Source of the DNA: Phycisphaerales bacterium
GTDB lineage: Bacteria > Planctomycetota > Phycisphaerae > Tepidisphaerales > Tepidisphaeraceae
Direction of reading: 5' to 3'
Assembly (NCBI GenBank): GCA_028288875.1
Contig: JAQGHK010000407.1
Location: forward strand, 1-16,046
DNA: 16,046 nt
A model generated the notes under the pieces. The model did not search any database. It saw only the letters and a program-made list of their open reading frames with translations, and was not told the origin of the DNA. The position numbers and the translations under genes were made by a program. This document shows, in pieces, positions 6,522 through 13,265 of this stretch; positions within the stretch are counted from its first letter, which is position 1, and each line of letters begins with the position of its first letter.

Positions 6522-6909
6522 TCGCCCGTTCGATCCGACGATGCTCAAGCGTGCCCGCCAAATCGCTGAGCAATACCGTATCGTTATCAAGCATGAAGAC
6601 GGCGAGTATTACGGGCAATCGCTAGAACTGCCCGGAGCGATGAACGACGGCAAAACGCCTGCTGAGTGCATCGAGAAGACGATCGATATCGTTACGACCA
6701 CAATTGCCTTTATGCTCGAAAACGGCGAGACGCCACCGCTTCCCTCCACAGATGAGCGGCGTGACGAACAGGTCAATGTGCGATTGAGCAAGCTTGAGAA
6801 ACTGACGTTCGAAGAAGCCGCGCGCAGTCGCGGTTTTCGTGGACTTTCTGATTTCATGCGGTCCGCGACACTCAATAGTGCGATGCAGAAATCATCGGTT
6901 CATTCCTGA
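6463..6909 (+). CDS. hicB: HicB-type antitoxin with ribbon-helix-helix domain
   Basis: A 148-residue antitoxin. The HicB partial RNase-H-like core spans about residues 31-92 (ARQIAEQYRIV, DGEYYGQSLELPGAMNDGKTPAECIE, IAFMLENGETPP). A C-terminal ribbon-helix-helix region (QVNVRLSKLEKLTFEEAARSRGF and SDFMRSA, about 103-136) should bind the operon's operator. The start is uncertain. ATG 6463 overlaps hicA by 59 bases and gives a Ser/Lys-rich N-terminus; ATG 6541, 20 bases after the hicA stop, gives 122 residues. Neither has a clear ribosome binding site, so translational coupling to hicA is likely. FDPTMLKRA just before the core looks conserved, which slightly favours the longer form. It neutralises HicA. 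Confidence 0.8.
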   Translation: MAKSNRSISAKSKNRSAKIDRPFDPTMLKRARQIAEQYRIVIKHEDGEYYGQSLELPGAMNDGKTPAECIEKTIDIVTTTIAFMLENGETPPLPSTDERRDEQVNVRLSKLEKLTFEEAARSRGFRGLSDFMRSATLNSAMQKSSVHS

Positions 6910-6936
6910 ATTGATAATTTCTGGTTCCGCTACTTC

Positions 6937-8109
6937 TTAGTTGTTCGCGGTCATCGCCGCGGAAGAACCTTTTTCCGTCGACCCGAACTTGAACCAGTCG
7001 CTGGTCATCGACCCGTTGTTGATGACGAATTTCGCGATGCACAGGTCCGGGCCGGCGCCGCTGGCGACGAAGAATTGCTTCCCGGTCTTGATGCCGATGC
7101 CGTAGACCTTCACTTTGCCGAAGGTCCAGACCACGGAGTACGGCTTGGCCTCGTCGGAAGCGCCGACGATGGCGAGGGGTTTGATGGTGACCGTGCCGGT
7201 GTAGGCCGCGCCGGTGGTGGGGGCGGCGGCGCTGTCGATCTTGTAATCGCCGTCGAGGGTCGCAGGGCCGCTCAGAACTTCGGTGCCGGTATTTTTCGGA
7301 TTGCCGTCGATGTACCACGGCGACCACTTGCCGGTGAGCTTGCCGCCGTCGATGTCATAGACGCACAACGCCGCCGTCTTCGGCGTGCCGTAGGCGACCC
7401 AGAAGGTCTTGTCGCCGGTCACGAGCGCGTAGTGGCCGACACCGGTCCAGGCCGGGCCGCCGCCTTGCGTCAGATCGAAGGTGACGGGATAGGCGTCGCC
7501 TTTCTTCTCGGCGACGGTGATCGTTCCCTGGCCGACTTTCTCCTGGATGCCGCTGCTGTTGAGCATCGTCCACTTGCCGGCCACCTGGTCGGCGGCGTCG
7601 AGCTTTTGCTGCTCGGCATTGGCTTCCTTCGCCGCGTTCTTCTGGGCGGCCAGTTCCGTGTCGCTCAGCTTGAACAGGTCGGGCTTGAGCAGATACAGCC
7701 CGGCGATCAGCTGCTGTTTGGACAGGGCGTCGCCTTCAATGGAGTAGATGCGGTTGTCGGCGGCGGTCGGGCAGAGGTTCGGATGCTGGTAGTTCATCAC
7801 CACTTTTCCGCCGGCCGCGTGGCGGAGGTCGTCGCCGTCGATGGTCAGCAGTTTGACGCCAACCGGCGTATCGCCCGGCCGCACGACGCCGTCATCAATG
7901 CTGAACAGCTTCTTCCCGTCGCGATCGCGAATGTCATCGCCATCAACCGACAAGGCCCGCTTTTGGCCGACCTGGCTCAGGTCGTTGCCATCGACCTCGA
8001 TCAGCCGCTTCCCGCCCGGCTCAGCGCAGATGAAGGACGACGCCAATGACGGTGCGGCCAACAGCGTGATGGCGAGCAATCCCGTGCGAATGCGATGAAT
8101 GCGAATCAT
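6937..8109 (-). CDS. Secreted protein with repeated DGDD-type motifs
   Basis: A 390-residue exported protein not assigned to a named family. Residues 1-25 form a signal peptide (basic RIHRIRTG, then LLAITLLAAPSLASS). Residues 33-130 carry repeated short units built on a hydrophobic-x-DGDD core: LIEVDGNDL (36-44), LSVDGDDI (53-60), FSIDDGVV (69-76), LLTIDGDDL (87-95) and YSIEGDAL (122-129). The pattern recalls beta-flower-type repeats in other secreted bacterial proteins, a suggestion only. Residues 145-175 are charged and helical, and the remaining 210 are beta-rich and Gly/Thr-rich, with no PEP-CTERM tail. The ATG at 8107-8109 has a strong GGGAGG site; the longer frame to 8175 lacks support. 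It converges on hicB and is divergent from the phosphoesterase gene. Confidence 0.75.
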   Translation of the reverse strand: MIRIHRIRTGLLAITLLAAPSLASSFICAEPGGKRLIEVDGNDLSQVGQKRALSVDGDDIRDRDGKKLFSIDDGVVRPGDTPVGVKLLTIDGDDLRHAAGGKVVMNYQHPNLCPTAADNRIYSIEGDALSKQQLIAGLYLLKPDLFKLSDTELAAQKNAAKEANAEQQKLDAADQVAGKWTMLNSSGIQEKVGQGTITVAEKKGDAYPVTFDLTQGGGPAWTGVGHYALVTGDKTFWVAYGTPKTAALCVYDIDGGKLTGKWSPWYIDGNPKNTGTEVLSGPATLDGDYKIDSAAAPTTGAAYTGTVTIKPLAIVGASDEAKPYSVVWTFGKVKVYGIGIKTGKQFFVASGAGPDLCIAKFVINNGSMTSDWFKFGSTEKGSSAAMTANN

Positions 8110-8165
8110 AGATCCCTCCCTTAACTGCAAAGCCGCCCGCACCCGAATGGTGCATAGCGGAGCTG

Positions 8166-8193
8166 ATTCTGTCATTCGCAGGGGTCAAGTCAA
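8166..8193 (-). promoter_or_regulatory. Candidate promoter of the DGDD-repeat protein
   Basis: On the minus strand, TTGACT (plus 8188-8193) and CAGAAT (plus 8166-8171) are separated by 16 bases. The -35 matches the sigma-70 consensus at five of six positions and the -10 at four. Transcription would begin about 50 bases before the ATG at 8109. Confidence 0.42.
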
Positions 8194-8217
8194 CGAAAAG
8201 CCGTCGGCCGGCTGTTG

Positions 8218-8235
8218 TTGTCATCTTCTTGTCAT
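8218..8235 (+). repeat. Direct repeats of TTGTCAT, one helical turn apart
   Basis: TTGTCAT occurs at 8218-8224 and again at 8229-8235, a period of 11 bases. A related TGTCATTCGCAG occurs at 8170-8181, matching TGTCATTATTCGCAG at 8230-8244 except for three extra bases. Spacing by one turn of the helix suits cooperative binding of a regulator between the divergent genes. The role is inferred. Confidence 0.35.
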
Positions 8236-8248
8236 TATTCGCAGATAG

Positions 8249-8260
8249 GCTTGATCAAGC
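8249..8260. promoter_or_regulatory. Perfect 12-bp palindrome GCTTGATCAAGC
   Basis: A perfect palindrome with no loop lies 66 bases before the phosphoesterase ATG, just downstream of the TTGTCAT repeats. It may be an operator for a dimeric regulator. Chance occurrence of one 12-bp palindrome in 16 kb is not negligible, so its position in the divergent gap is the main support. Confidence 0.35.
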
Positions 8261-8325
8261 GCCGTTCTGGCGTCTGCGAAGTCGTTTACCAAGCTTGGCC
8301 GGAACCATCGGCGGGGAGTTTTCAG

Positions 8326-9582
8326 ATGCATTTCCGATCGAGCCCAGTCGCACTGGCTGCGTTTTTTTTCGCCGCAGCTTCGTCGTCAGCAATTCACGCC
8401 GCATCGCTCGGCCCGGTGTTTTACATCGCGATGGAAAACCATAACTGGACTCAGCCCGCCAGCTACACCAGCACGCAGGCGATCAAAGGCAATGCCGCCG
8501 CGCCGTACATCAATAGTCTGGTCACGCCCGGCAACGCCAACGCCGTCTACACGTCCTACGCCAGCAACTACACGAACGTGAAGGTGCCGTCGCTCATTCA
8601 TCCGTCGGAGCCGAATTACATCTGGGGCGAGGCCGGCACGAACTTCGGCGTCACCAACGATAACGATCCCTACGGCACCAGCGGTAACAACCAGACGACC
8701 ACGCAGCACCTCACCGGCCTGCTGCAGGCCAGCGGCATCGTGTGGAAGTCGTATCAGGAAGATACCAATCTCGTCCCGACCTCCGGCGGCGTGAACACAC
8801 CCGGCACCAACGCGCTCACCAACACCCTGGCCGGCCCGACGCAGACCACCGTGCCGCTCAAAAGCTTCAGCGGCACGTCCGCCAACTACACCAACTCGTA
8901 CAACAGCAGCCATCAGTACGATTACGCCGCCAAGCACAACGCGCCGGTTTTTTTCACCGACACCAACGGCGGTAACAACAGCACCAATACCAACCCGCAA
9001 GCCGGCCATTACTCGGCCTTGCAGCAGCTGAGCGCGGACCTGTCATCCGGCACGGTAGCGCCGTACAACTTCATTTCGCCGGACCAGTTCAACGACATGC
9101 ATACGTCGCTCAGCGGCGGCTTCACCTACAATGGCACCGCCCGCACGGGCGACGCCGCCAACATCGCCCAAGGCGACAACTTCCTGTCGCAGATTATTCC
9201 GGCCATCATGGCCAGCAACGCGTTCCAGAATCAGAACGCCACCATCGTGCTCTGGAATGACGAAACCGAGGGTGAATCCCTCGCCACCGCCAGCCAGTTC
9301 ACCGGCATGGAAATCGTCATCAGCAAACTGGCCAAGGGCAATGCGTACAACAGCACGTTGGCGTACGACCATTCGTCCGACCTGAAGACGATGCAGGAAC
9401 TGCTGGCCGTCGGCGGGGCGAGCGCAACGGGCTTCCTCGGCGCAGCAGCCACTGCCACGGACCTGGCCGATCTATTCGTCAATGGCGCGCTCCCGCGGGC
9501 TGGTGCCAGCAGCATTCCGGAGCCGGCATCGATGATAGTCTTGGCCTGCGGCGGCGGGCTGCTTATGCTGCGTCGACGATGA
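8326..9582 (+). CDS. PEP-CTERM phosphoesterase (phospholipase C / AcpA-like)
   Basis: A 418-residue exported protein. Residues 1-26 are a signal peptide (SSPVALAAFFFAAASSSAIHA). The body matches the phosphoesterase family that includes phospholipase C and acid phosphatase AcpA: YIAMENHNW at 33-41 with the metal-ligand Glu-Asn pair, HPSEPNY at 92-98, PDQFNDMH at 252-259, WNDETEG at 310-316, and YDHSSDLKTMQ at 347-357 with the late histidine. These regions supply metal ligands and the active site in the family. Residues 397-418 form a PEP-CTERM anchor (IPEPASMIVLACGG, then LRRR). The protein is unusually rich in Asn, Thr and Ser. ATG 8326 has GGGGAG at 8313-8318; a longer frame to 8215 has no support. 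The stop overlaps the next ATG as ATGA. Confidence 0.87.
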   Translation: MHFRSSPVALAAFFFAAASSSAIHAASLGPVFYIAMENHNWTQPASYTSTQAIKGNAAAPYINSLVTPGNANAVYTSYASNYTNVKVPSLIHPSEPNYIWGEAGTNFGVTNDNDPYGTSGNNQTTTQHLTGLLQASGIVWKSYQEDTNLVPTSGGVNTPGTNALTNTLAGPTQTTVPLKSFSGTSANYTNSYNSSHQYDYAAKHNAPVFFTDTNGGNNSTNTNPQAGHYSALQQLSADLSSGTVAPYNFISPDQFNDMHTSLSGGFTYNGTARTGDAANIAQGDNFLSQIIPAIMASNAFQNQNATIVLWNDETEGESLATASQFTGMEIVISKLAKGNAYNSTLAYDHSSDLKTMQELLAVGGASATGFLGAAATATDLADLFVNGALPRAGASSIPEPASMIVLACGGGLLMLRRR

Positions 9583-10556
9583 ACTACCGCCCCCTCGGCA
9601 ATACCGACGTCAAAGTCTCAGAAATCTCCTTCGGCTGCTGGACGATGGGCGGCCTCAACTGGGTCAACGGAAGCCCCAACGGCTGGGCCAATGTCGATGA
9701 AGACGAAGTCACGGCCGGCATTAAGGCTGGGCTGGACGCCGGCGTAAATCACTTCGACAACGCCGACGTGTACGGAAACGGCAAGGCCGAGCGCATGCTC
9801 GCACGCGTGCTGAAGAAGCTGGCCGTGAAGAGCGAAAGCGTCGTCATCGCCACCAAGATCGGCCACTTCCCCGGCACGGCCGAGCACGCTTACCAGCCGG
9901 CCCACATTCGCCATCAGCTCGAACAATCGCTGATCAACCTGCAGCGCGATTACGTCGACGTCTACTACTTCCACCACGGCGATTTCGGCAAAGACGCCAA
10001 GTACCTGCCCGAAGCCGCCGCCACGCTGGACAAGCTGGTGGCCGAGGGCAAGGTTCGCATCAAAGGCCAAAGCGCCTACTCGGCCGATGATTTCGAACGC
10101 GCCGTGCCGATCGTGAAGCCGGCCGTGCTGCAGAGCTGGGCCCACGCGCTGGACGATCAGTTCGTCCGCCCCGGCAGCCGTGTCAGCAATCTGCTCGAAA
10201 AATTCCAGATGACGTACGTCGCCTTCAGCCCGCTGGCCCAAGGCCGGCTGCTGGACAAATTCGACCCGAAGAACCCGCCGCAGTTCGAACCCGGCGATCA
10301 CCGCAAGGGCAACCAGGGCTTCGGCACGGAAGCGATCGAAAAGCTCAAGCCCAAGCTGGACAAGCTCAAGGCCCGCTTCGGCAGCACTACCGAAGACCTC
10401 GCCGGCATGGCACTGAATTACATCCTGGCCATGCCGCGCGTCGCGTGCGTCATCCCCGGCTTCCGCAATGAGCGGCAGGCCAAGTGCAACATCGCCAAAG
10501 CCGGCAAGGCCATGAACGCCGAGGACGTGAAGTTCGTTCAGGACGCGCTGGCGTAA
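9579..10556 (+). CDS. Aldo/keto reductase
   Basis: A 325-residue NADPH-dependent oxidoreductase of the aldo/keto reductase superfamily (TIM barrel), predicted cytoplasmic. The catalytic tetrad is visible: D60 and Y65 in HFDNADVYG, K93 in VVIATKIGHF, and H132 in DVYYFHHGD. The typical late VAFSPLAQGRLL strand and the VIPGFRN cofactor-binding block near residue 295 are also present. The ATG overlaps the stop of the phosphoesterase gene by 4 bases (ATGA) and has no ribosome binding site of its own, so translation is probably coupled. This is odd, because one product is exported and the other is not. The substrate is unknown; the subfamily resembles those reducing sugars or small aldehydes. Confidence 0.93.
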   Translation: MNYRPLGNTDVKVSEISFGCWTMGGLNWVNGSPNGWANVDEDEVTAGIKAGLDAGVNHFDNADVYGNGKAERMLARVLKKLAVKSESVVIATKIGHFPGTAEHAYQPAHIRHQLEQSLINLQRDYVDVYYFHHGDFGKDAKYLPEAAATLDKLVAEGKVRIKGQSAYSADDFERAVPIVKPAVLQSWAHALDDQFVRPGSRVSNLLEKFQMTYVAFSPLAQGRLLDKFDPKNPPQFEPGDHRKGNQGFGTEAIEKLKPKLDKLKARFGSTTEDLAGMALNYILAMPRVACVIPGFRNERQAKCNIAKAGKAMNAEDVKFVQDALA

Positions 10557-10591
10557 GCCCCGCCGCGGCGGCAGCAATCAGGAGGCCGAGC

Positions 10592-11089
10592 ATGGACGAT
10601 AAACATGCGATGTGGCTGCGTGCCGTGGACACGCTTCTGGTCGAACTGTTCGACGGACCGCCGTCGGAGATGGCGTTCATCTTAAACGTCGGCGACATGG
10701 GCCTGCTCCGGCAATTGGAATCGCTCGATGCCAAGACGGCATCAACGCGGCCGATGCCGGGGCAGACCACAATCGCCGCCCATGTCGATCACGTGCTCTA
10801 CGGCATCACACTGCTGAACCGCGCCGCCGACGGCGAACCCAATCCGTGGGCCACCGCCGATTGGGAAGCCAGCTGGCGGCGCACGACCGTCGACGACGCG
10901 GAATGGCGCATTTTGGTCGCCCGCCTTCGCACCGCCGCCGAGGCTTGGAAGCGAAATGCCCAAACGTGGTCGCAATGGGACGACATCACCGCGCCGGGCG
11001 TGCTGTCGAGCGTCGCCCACACCGCGTACCACATCGGCGCGATCCGCCAGATCCTCGCCGCGGCGGGTCAGAACCACGCACCCCGATGA
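10592..11089 (+). CDS. DinB-family protein (second copy)
   Basis: A 165-residue DinB-superfamily protein distinct from the one at 568-1083. The metal triad candidates are H64 or H67 (IAAHVDHVLYG) and the pair H143 and H147 in the signature AHTAYHIGAIRQ near the C-terminus. Predicted cytoplasmic; the reaction is unknown, possibly thiol-dependent transfer as in some relatives. ATG 10592 has a strong GGAGG at 10581-10585 with a 6-base spacer; the frame extending to 10484 lies inside the aldo/keto reductase gene. It follows that gene by 35 bases and is probably in the same transcript. A GC-rich 12-bp palindrome, CCGCCGCGGCGG (10560-10571), fills part of the gap. Confidence 0.86.
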   Translation: MDDKHAMWLRAVDTLLVELFDGPPSEMAFILNVGDMGLLRQLESLDAKTASTRPMPGQTTIAAHVDHVLYGITLLNRAADGEPNPWATADWEASWRRTTVDDAEWRILVARLRTAAEAWKRNAQTWSQWDDITAPGVLSSVAHTAYHIGAIRQILAAAGQNHAPR

Positions 11090-11115
11090 TTCGGCCCCGG
11101 GACGGCGGAAAAGGG

Positions 11116-11145
11116 TTGCTTTGCATCGGCCTGGCCCGATATGCT
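11116..11145 (+). promoter_or_regulatory. Candidate promoter of the PEP-CTERM propeller gene
   Basis: TTGCTT (11116-11121) and TATGCT (11140-11145) are spaced by 18 bases. The -10 box is identical to that proposed before hicA. Transcription would start at about 11152, some 24 bases before the TTG start codon and upstream of its GGAGGG site, consistent with the proposed start. Confidence 0.42.
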
Positions 11146-11175
11146 CTGCCGATCAATTCTGGTCGGAGGGATCGT

Positions 11176-12174
11176 TTGCGAAAATCCGTTTGTGCCGGCC
11201 TCGCTGGTCTGTTCGTCTCTTGCGTGAGTGCGCCGATTGCTTTCGCGGACGTGCTCGTCACGTCGTATTACACGACCTTCAACCAGCTGCCCATCGTGGC
11301 ACGGTTTACCGATACAGGGATTAAGGTCGGCGGGAACCGCACCAGCAACGTTGAAGACCTGCCCGGCATCGACATCGGCCGAGACGGGTCGGTGTATACC
11401 ACCGCGTGGGTGATGGGCAACGCGTCGCTCAGCGGCAGGAACGGGGCCGGTCAATCGTTGTTTGACGGCAGTGCGACGAATCTTGTGCAATACACACAAG
11501 GCGCGGGCATCGCCGTCGGCCCCGATGGTGACGTGTATGGCACAACCAGCTATTTCAACAACAGCGGTGCGCCCACGTCCAGCACCTACAACGGCGTCAT
11601 CCGCTTCAACGGCCAGACCGGCGTTCAGAAGTCGCTGCCGTTCAACTTCGGTCAGGCCACAAACACCAACATCGGTGACGTCGCCTTCAGTCCCACCGGC
11701 CAGTTATATGTCGCAGCCTCGAACGGCATTTTCCGGCGCAGTCCGATCACCGGCGAAATCGAAACGTTCATCGCCGACGGGACCGGCGGGCTGGCCGGCG
11801 CGCTACGCATGACCTTCGGCCCGGATGGCAACCTCTATGTCACGAACTACGGGGGGCGAAATATCCTGCGATTCAACGGCACCACCGGCGCGTTCATCGA
11901 CACGTTTGTGCCCGCGCCGGCCCCTGGAGTGAATTTCTACATCGATCTCGCGTTCGACAATGGCAAGCTGCTGGCCACCAACTACGGTGACTCCATTTTC
12001 CAATTCGACGCCGTCACCGGCGCGCCGGCCGGCGTCTTCGCCACGATCCCGGGTTATTCGCTGAAATCATTGGCCGTGGGTGCGATTCCCGAGCCGTCGA
12101 TTGGCATGACCTTGGTTGCCGCCGGCTTAGTCGTTACCCGCCGATCACGTCGATCCCGCCCGGCAGCCGGCTAA
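11176..12174 (+). CDS. PEP-CTERM beta-propeller protein
   Basis: A 332-residue exported protein. The signal peptide is residues 1-24 (RKSVCAGLAGLFVSCVSAPI, cut after AFA). At least five propeller-like strands of the form GPDGNLYVT are visible at 68-77, 115-124, 172-181, 215-224 and 261-270, as in NHL or SMP-30-like lactonase folds. Residues 303-328 are a PEP-CTERM anchor (AIPEPSIGMTLVAAGLVV, then RRSRRSR), with a slightly longer tail than usual. The start is a TTG at 11176 with GGAGGG at 11165-11170 and a 5-base spacer. An in-frame ATG at 11086 overlaps the DinB stop, but it lacks a ribosome binding site and would bury the signal peptide. The ligand is unknown; export and sorting need an exosortase not seen here. 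Confidence 0.85.
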   Translation: MRKSVCAGLAGLFVSCVSAPIAFADVLVTSYYTTFNQLPIVARFTDTGIKVGGNRTSNVEDLPGIDIGRDGSVYTTAWVMGNASLSGRNGAGQSLFDGSATNLVQYTQGAGIAVGPDGDVYGTTSYFNNSGAPTSSTYNGVIRFNGQTGVQKSLPFNFGQATNTNIGDVAFSPTGQLYVAASNGIFRRSPITGEIETFIADGTGGLAGALRMTFGPDGNLYVTNYGGRNILRFNGTTGAFIDTFVPAPAPGVNFYIDLAFDNGKLLATNYGDSIFQFDAVTGAPAGVFATIPGYSLKSLAVGAIPEPSIGMTLVAAGLVVTRRSRRSRPAAG

Positions 12175-12249
12175 CGGCTTGATCCGGCCAGCGTGAGGCA
12201 CGACCTTCTTTGCCGCGCACGCCTATAACAGCCCCGCCTACAGTCGGCC

Positions 12250-12708
12250 GTGGACTTTCCGGATCCCGCGCTCGATTATCGCCAACACCCCATGGCCTAC
12301 CGCATCGGCCGGGGTGAGCAGGGCGTGCTCACCGTCGAGCCGTATAAAAGCGAACTGCTCCCGCACTGGCGGTTCAAAACGCCCGCCGAGGGGAAGAAAT
12401 CGGCGGCGACGCTGTATCGTTTGTTTCAAGGCTATCTGAAGGCCGATGATTTTGTCGGCGCGGACATGGCTCGGAAATTCATCCAGATGGGTTGGACGCG
12501 GTCGCGCCGTTACGCCAATCACCCCGGCGGACGGAAATACAAACCCGGCACGCGTAACACCACGCGCGAGATCCTGCCGCAGCAGATCGACCCCATCAAA
12601 GCCGAATCAGCGGCCATCTTCCTCGAGACATTGCAGCGTGTGCGGAAAAACGCTCGCTATCAAGCGATGGCCCAGAGGCATCGTGTCCTCGAAAAGTCGG
12701 ATCAATAG
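12250..12708 (+). CDS. DUF4385 family protein
   Basis: A 152-residue protein matching the DUF4385 pattern: LDYRQHPMAYRIGRGEQGVL near the N-terminus, EPYKSELLPHWRFKTP at about 30-45, then DFVGADMARKFIQMGWTRSR followed by RYANHPGGRKY, and a Glu/Ala-rich C-terminal helix. Function unknown; the family is small, cytoplasmic and rich in conserved aromatic and basic residues. The GTG at 12250 is preferred because relatives begin close to the LDY motif. ATG 12292 would cut into that region. No clear ribosome binding site is present, but a TATAAC box at 12224-12229 lies about 20 bases upstream, so the leader may be very short. It converges on the DUF1569 gene 36 bases away. Confidence 0.85.
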   Translation: MDFPDPALDYRQHPMAYRIGRGEQGVLTVEPYKSELLPHWRFKTPAEGKKSAATLYRLFQGYLKADDFVGADMARKFIQMGWTRSRRYANHPGGRKYKPGTRNTTREILPQQIDPIKAESAAIFLETLQRVRKNARYQAMAQRHRVLEKSDQ

Positions 12709-12744
12709 TCGTCACGCGCCGGCGGGAAGAGCGGCCGCGTCGGC

Positions 12745-13194
12745 CTAGACGCGCGGGATCAGGAAGCTGAGGTGACGCGCGGCGTGGATCAACTGGAGCT
12801 GCCGCCAATCCTCGACGCTCATCCAACCGAACGCCGGGTGGTCGATCCGCGGCGTCGTCAGTGCGGCCGATGCTTTTGCCGTCGCGGAAAACCGTTCGAA
12901 CGCGCCGTCTTCAACCGCCGCTGGTGGACGCGTGGATTTAGGCGCGGGCACGGTCGGCATCGATCGCGTGCGCAGCAGCCGCTTTGCGATCAGGCCCAGC
13001 GCCCACCGCGCGGGCCGCGGCAGGCCGTTCCTGGCGTCGCGAGCGCTGACCATCGTCTTGTTCAGGTGATCCAGGATCTGCTCGAGCGACCACTGGCCGA
13101 CCTGGTCATAGCCATGGGTCCGCAGGCGCGTCACATCAGCGGCGAGCGCGTCAAAGGTGCGGAAGTCTAACGGTCGGCGGTCCGGAGCGGGCAT
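12745..13194 (-). CDS. DUF1569 protein (DinB superfamily)
   Basis: A 149-residue DUF1569 protein, a family related to DinB. FRTFDALAADVTRL at the start and WSLEQILDHLNKTM at about 35-48 match the first two helices. HPAFGWMSVEDW at 119-130 and LIHAARHLSFL at 135-145 match the end of the domain. H43, H137 and H141 recreate the HxxxH-type metal-binding triad seen in the two DinB proteins of the window. The middle (residues 60-95) is basic and Pro-rich. The ribosome binding site is weak. It is divergent from uvsE with 71 bases between the two start codons, and convergent with the DUF4385 gene. Reaction unknown. Confidence 0.83.
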   Translation of the reverse strand: MPAPDRRPLDFRTFDALAADVTRLRTHGYDQVGQWSLEQILDHLNKTMVSARDARNGLPRPARWALGLIAKRLLRTRSMPTVPAPKSTRPPAAVEDGAFERFSATAKASAALTTPRIDHPAFGWMSVEDWRQLQLIHAARHLSFLIPRV

Positions 13195-13265
13195 CTCGTA
13201 AGCCTACCGGCGAAAGCGCCGCCACGAAAAGCGACACGGCGGTTGGAGCGTTCCTATCGTTGCGT

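Noticed and set aside
7075..8049. A 324-codon plus-strand open frame opposite the DGDD-repeat gene
   Set aside because: Composition is typical of an antisense shadow (Gly/Val/Asp/Arg-rich), and the minus-strand frame has a signal peptide and a strong ribosome binding site.
10560..10571. 12-bp palindrome CCGCCGCGGCGG as a terminator or operator
   Set aside because: Such GC words are expected by chance in this base composition, there is no loop or U-run, and it lies inside a probable operon.
9618..10577. A 319-codon minus-strand open frame across the aldo/keto reductase
   Set aside because: It is a shadow of the reductase gene, which has a complete catalytic tetrad.
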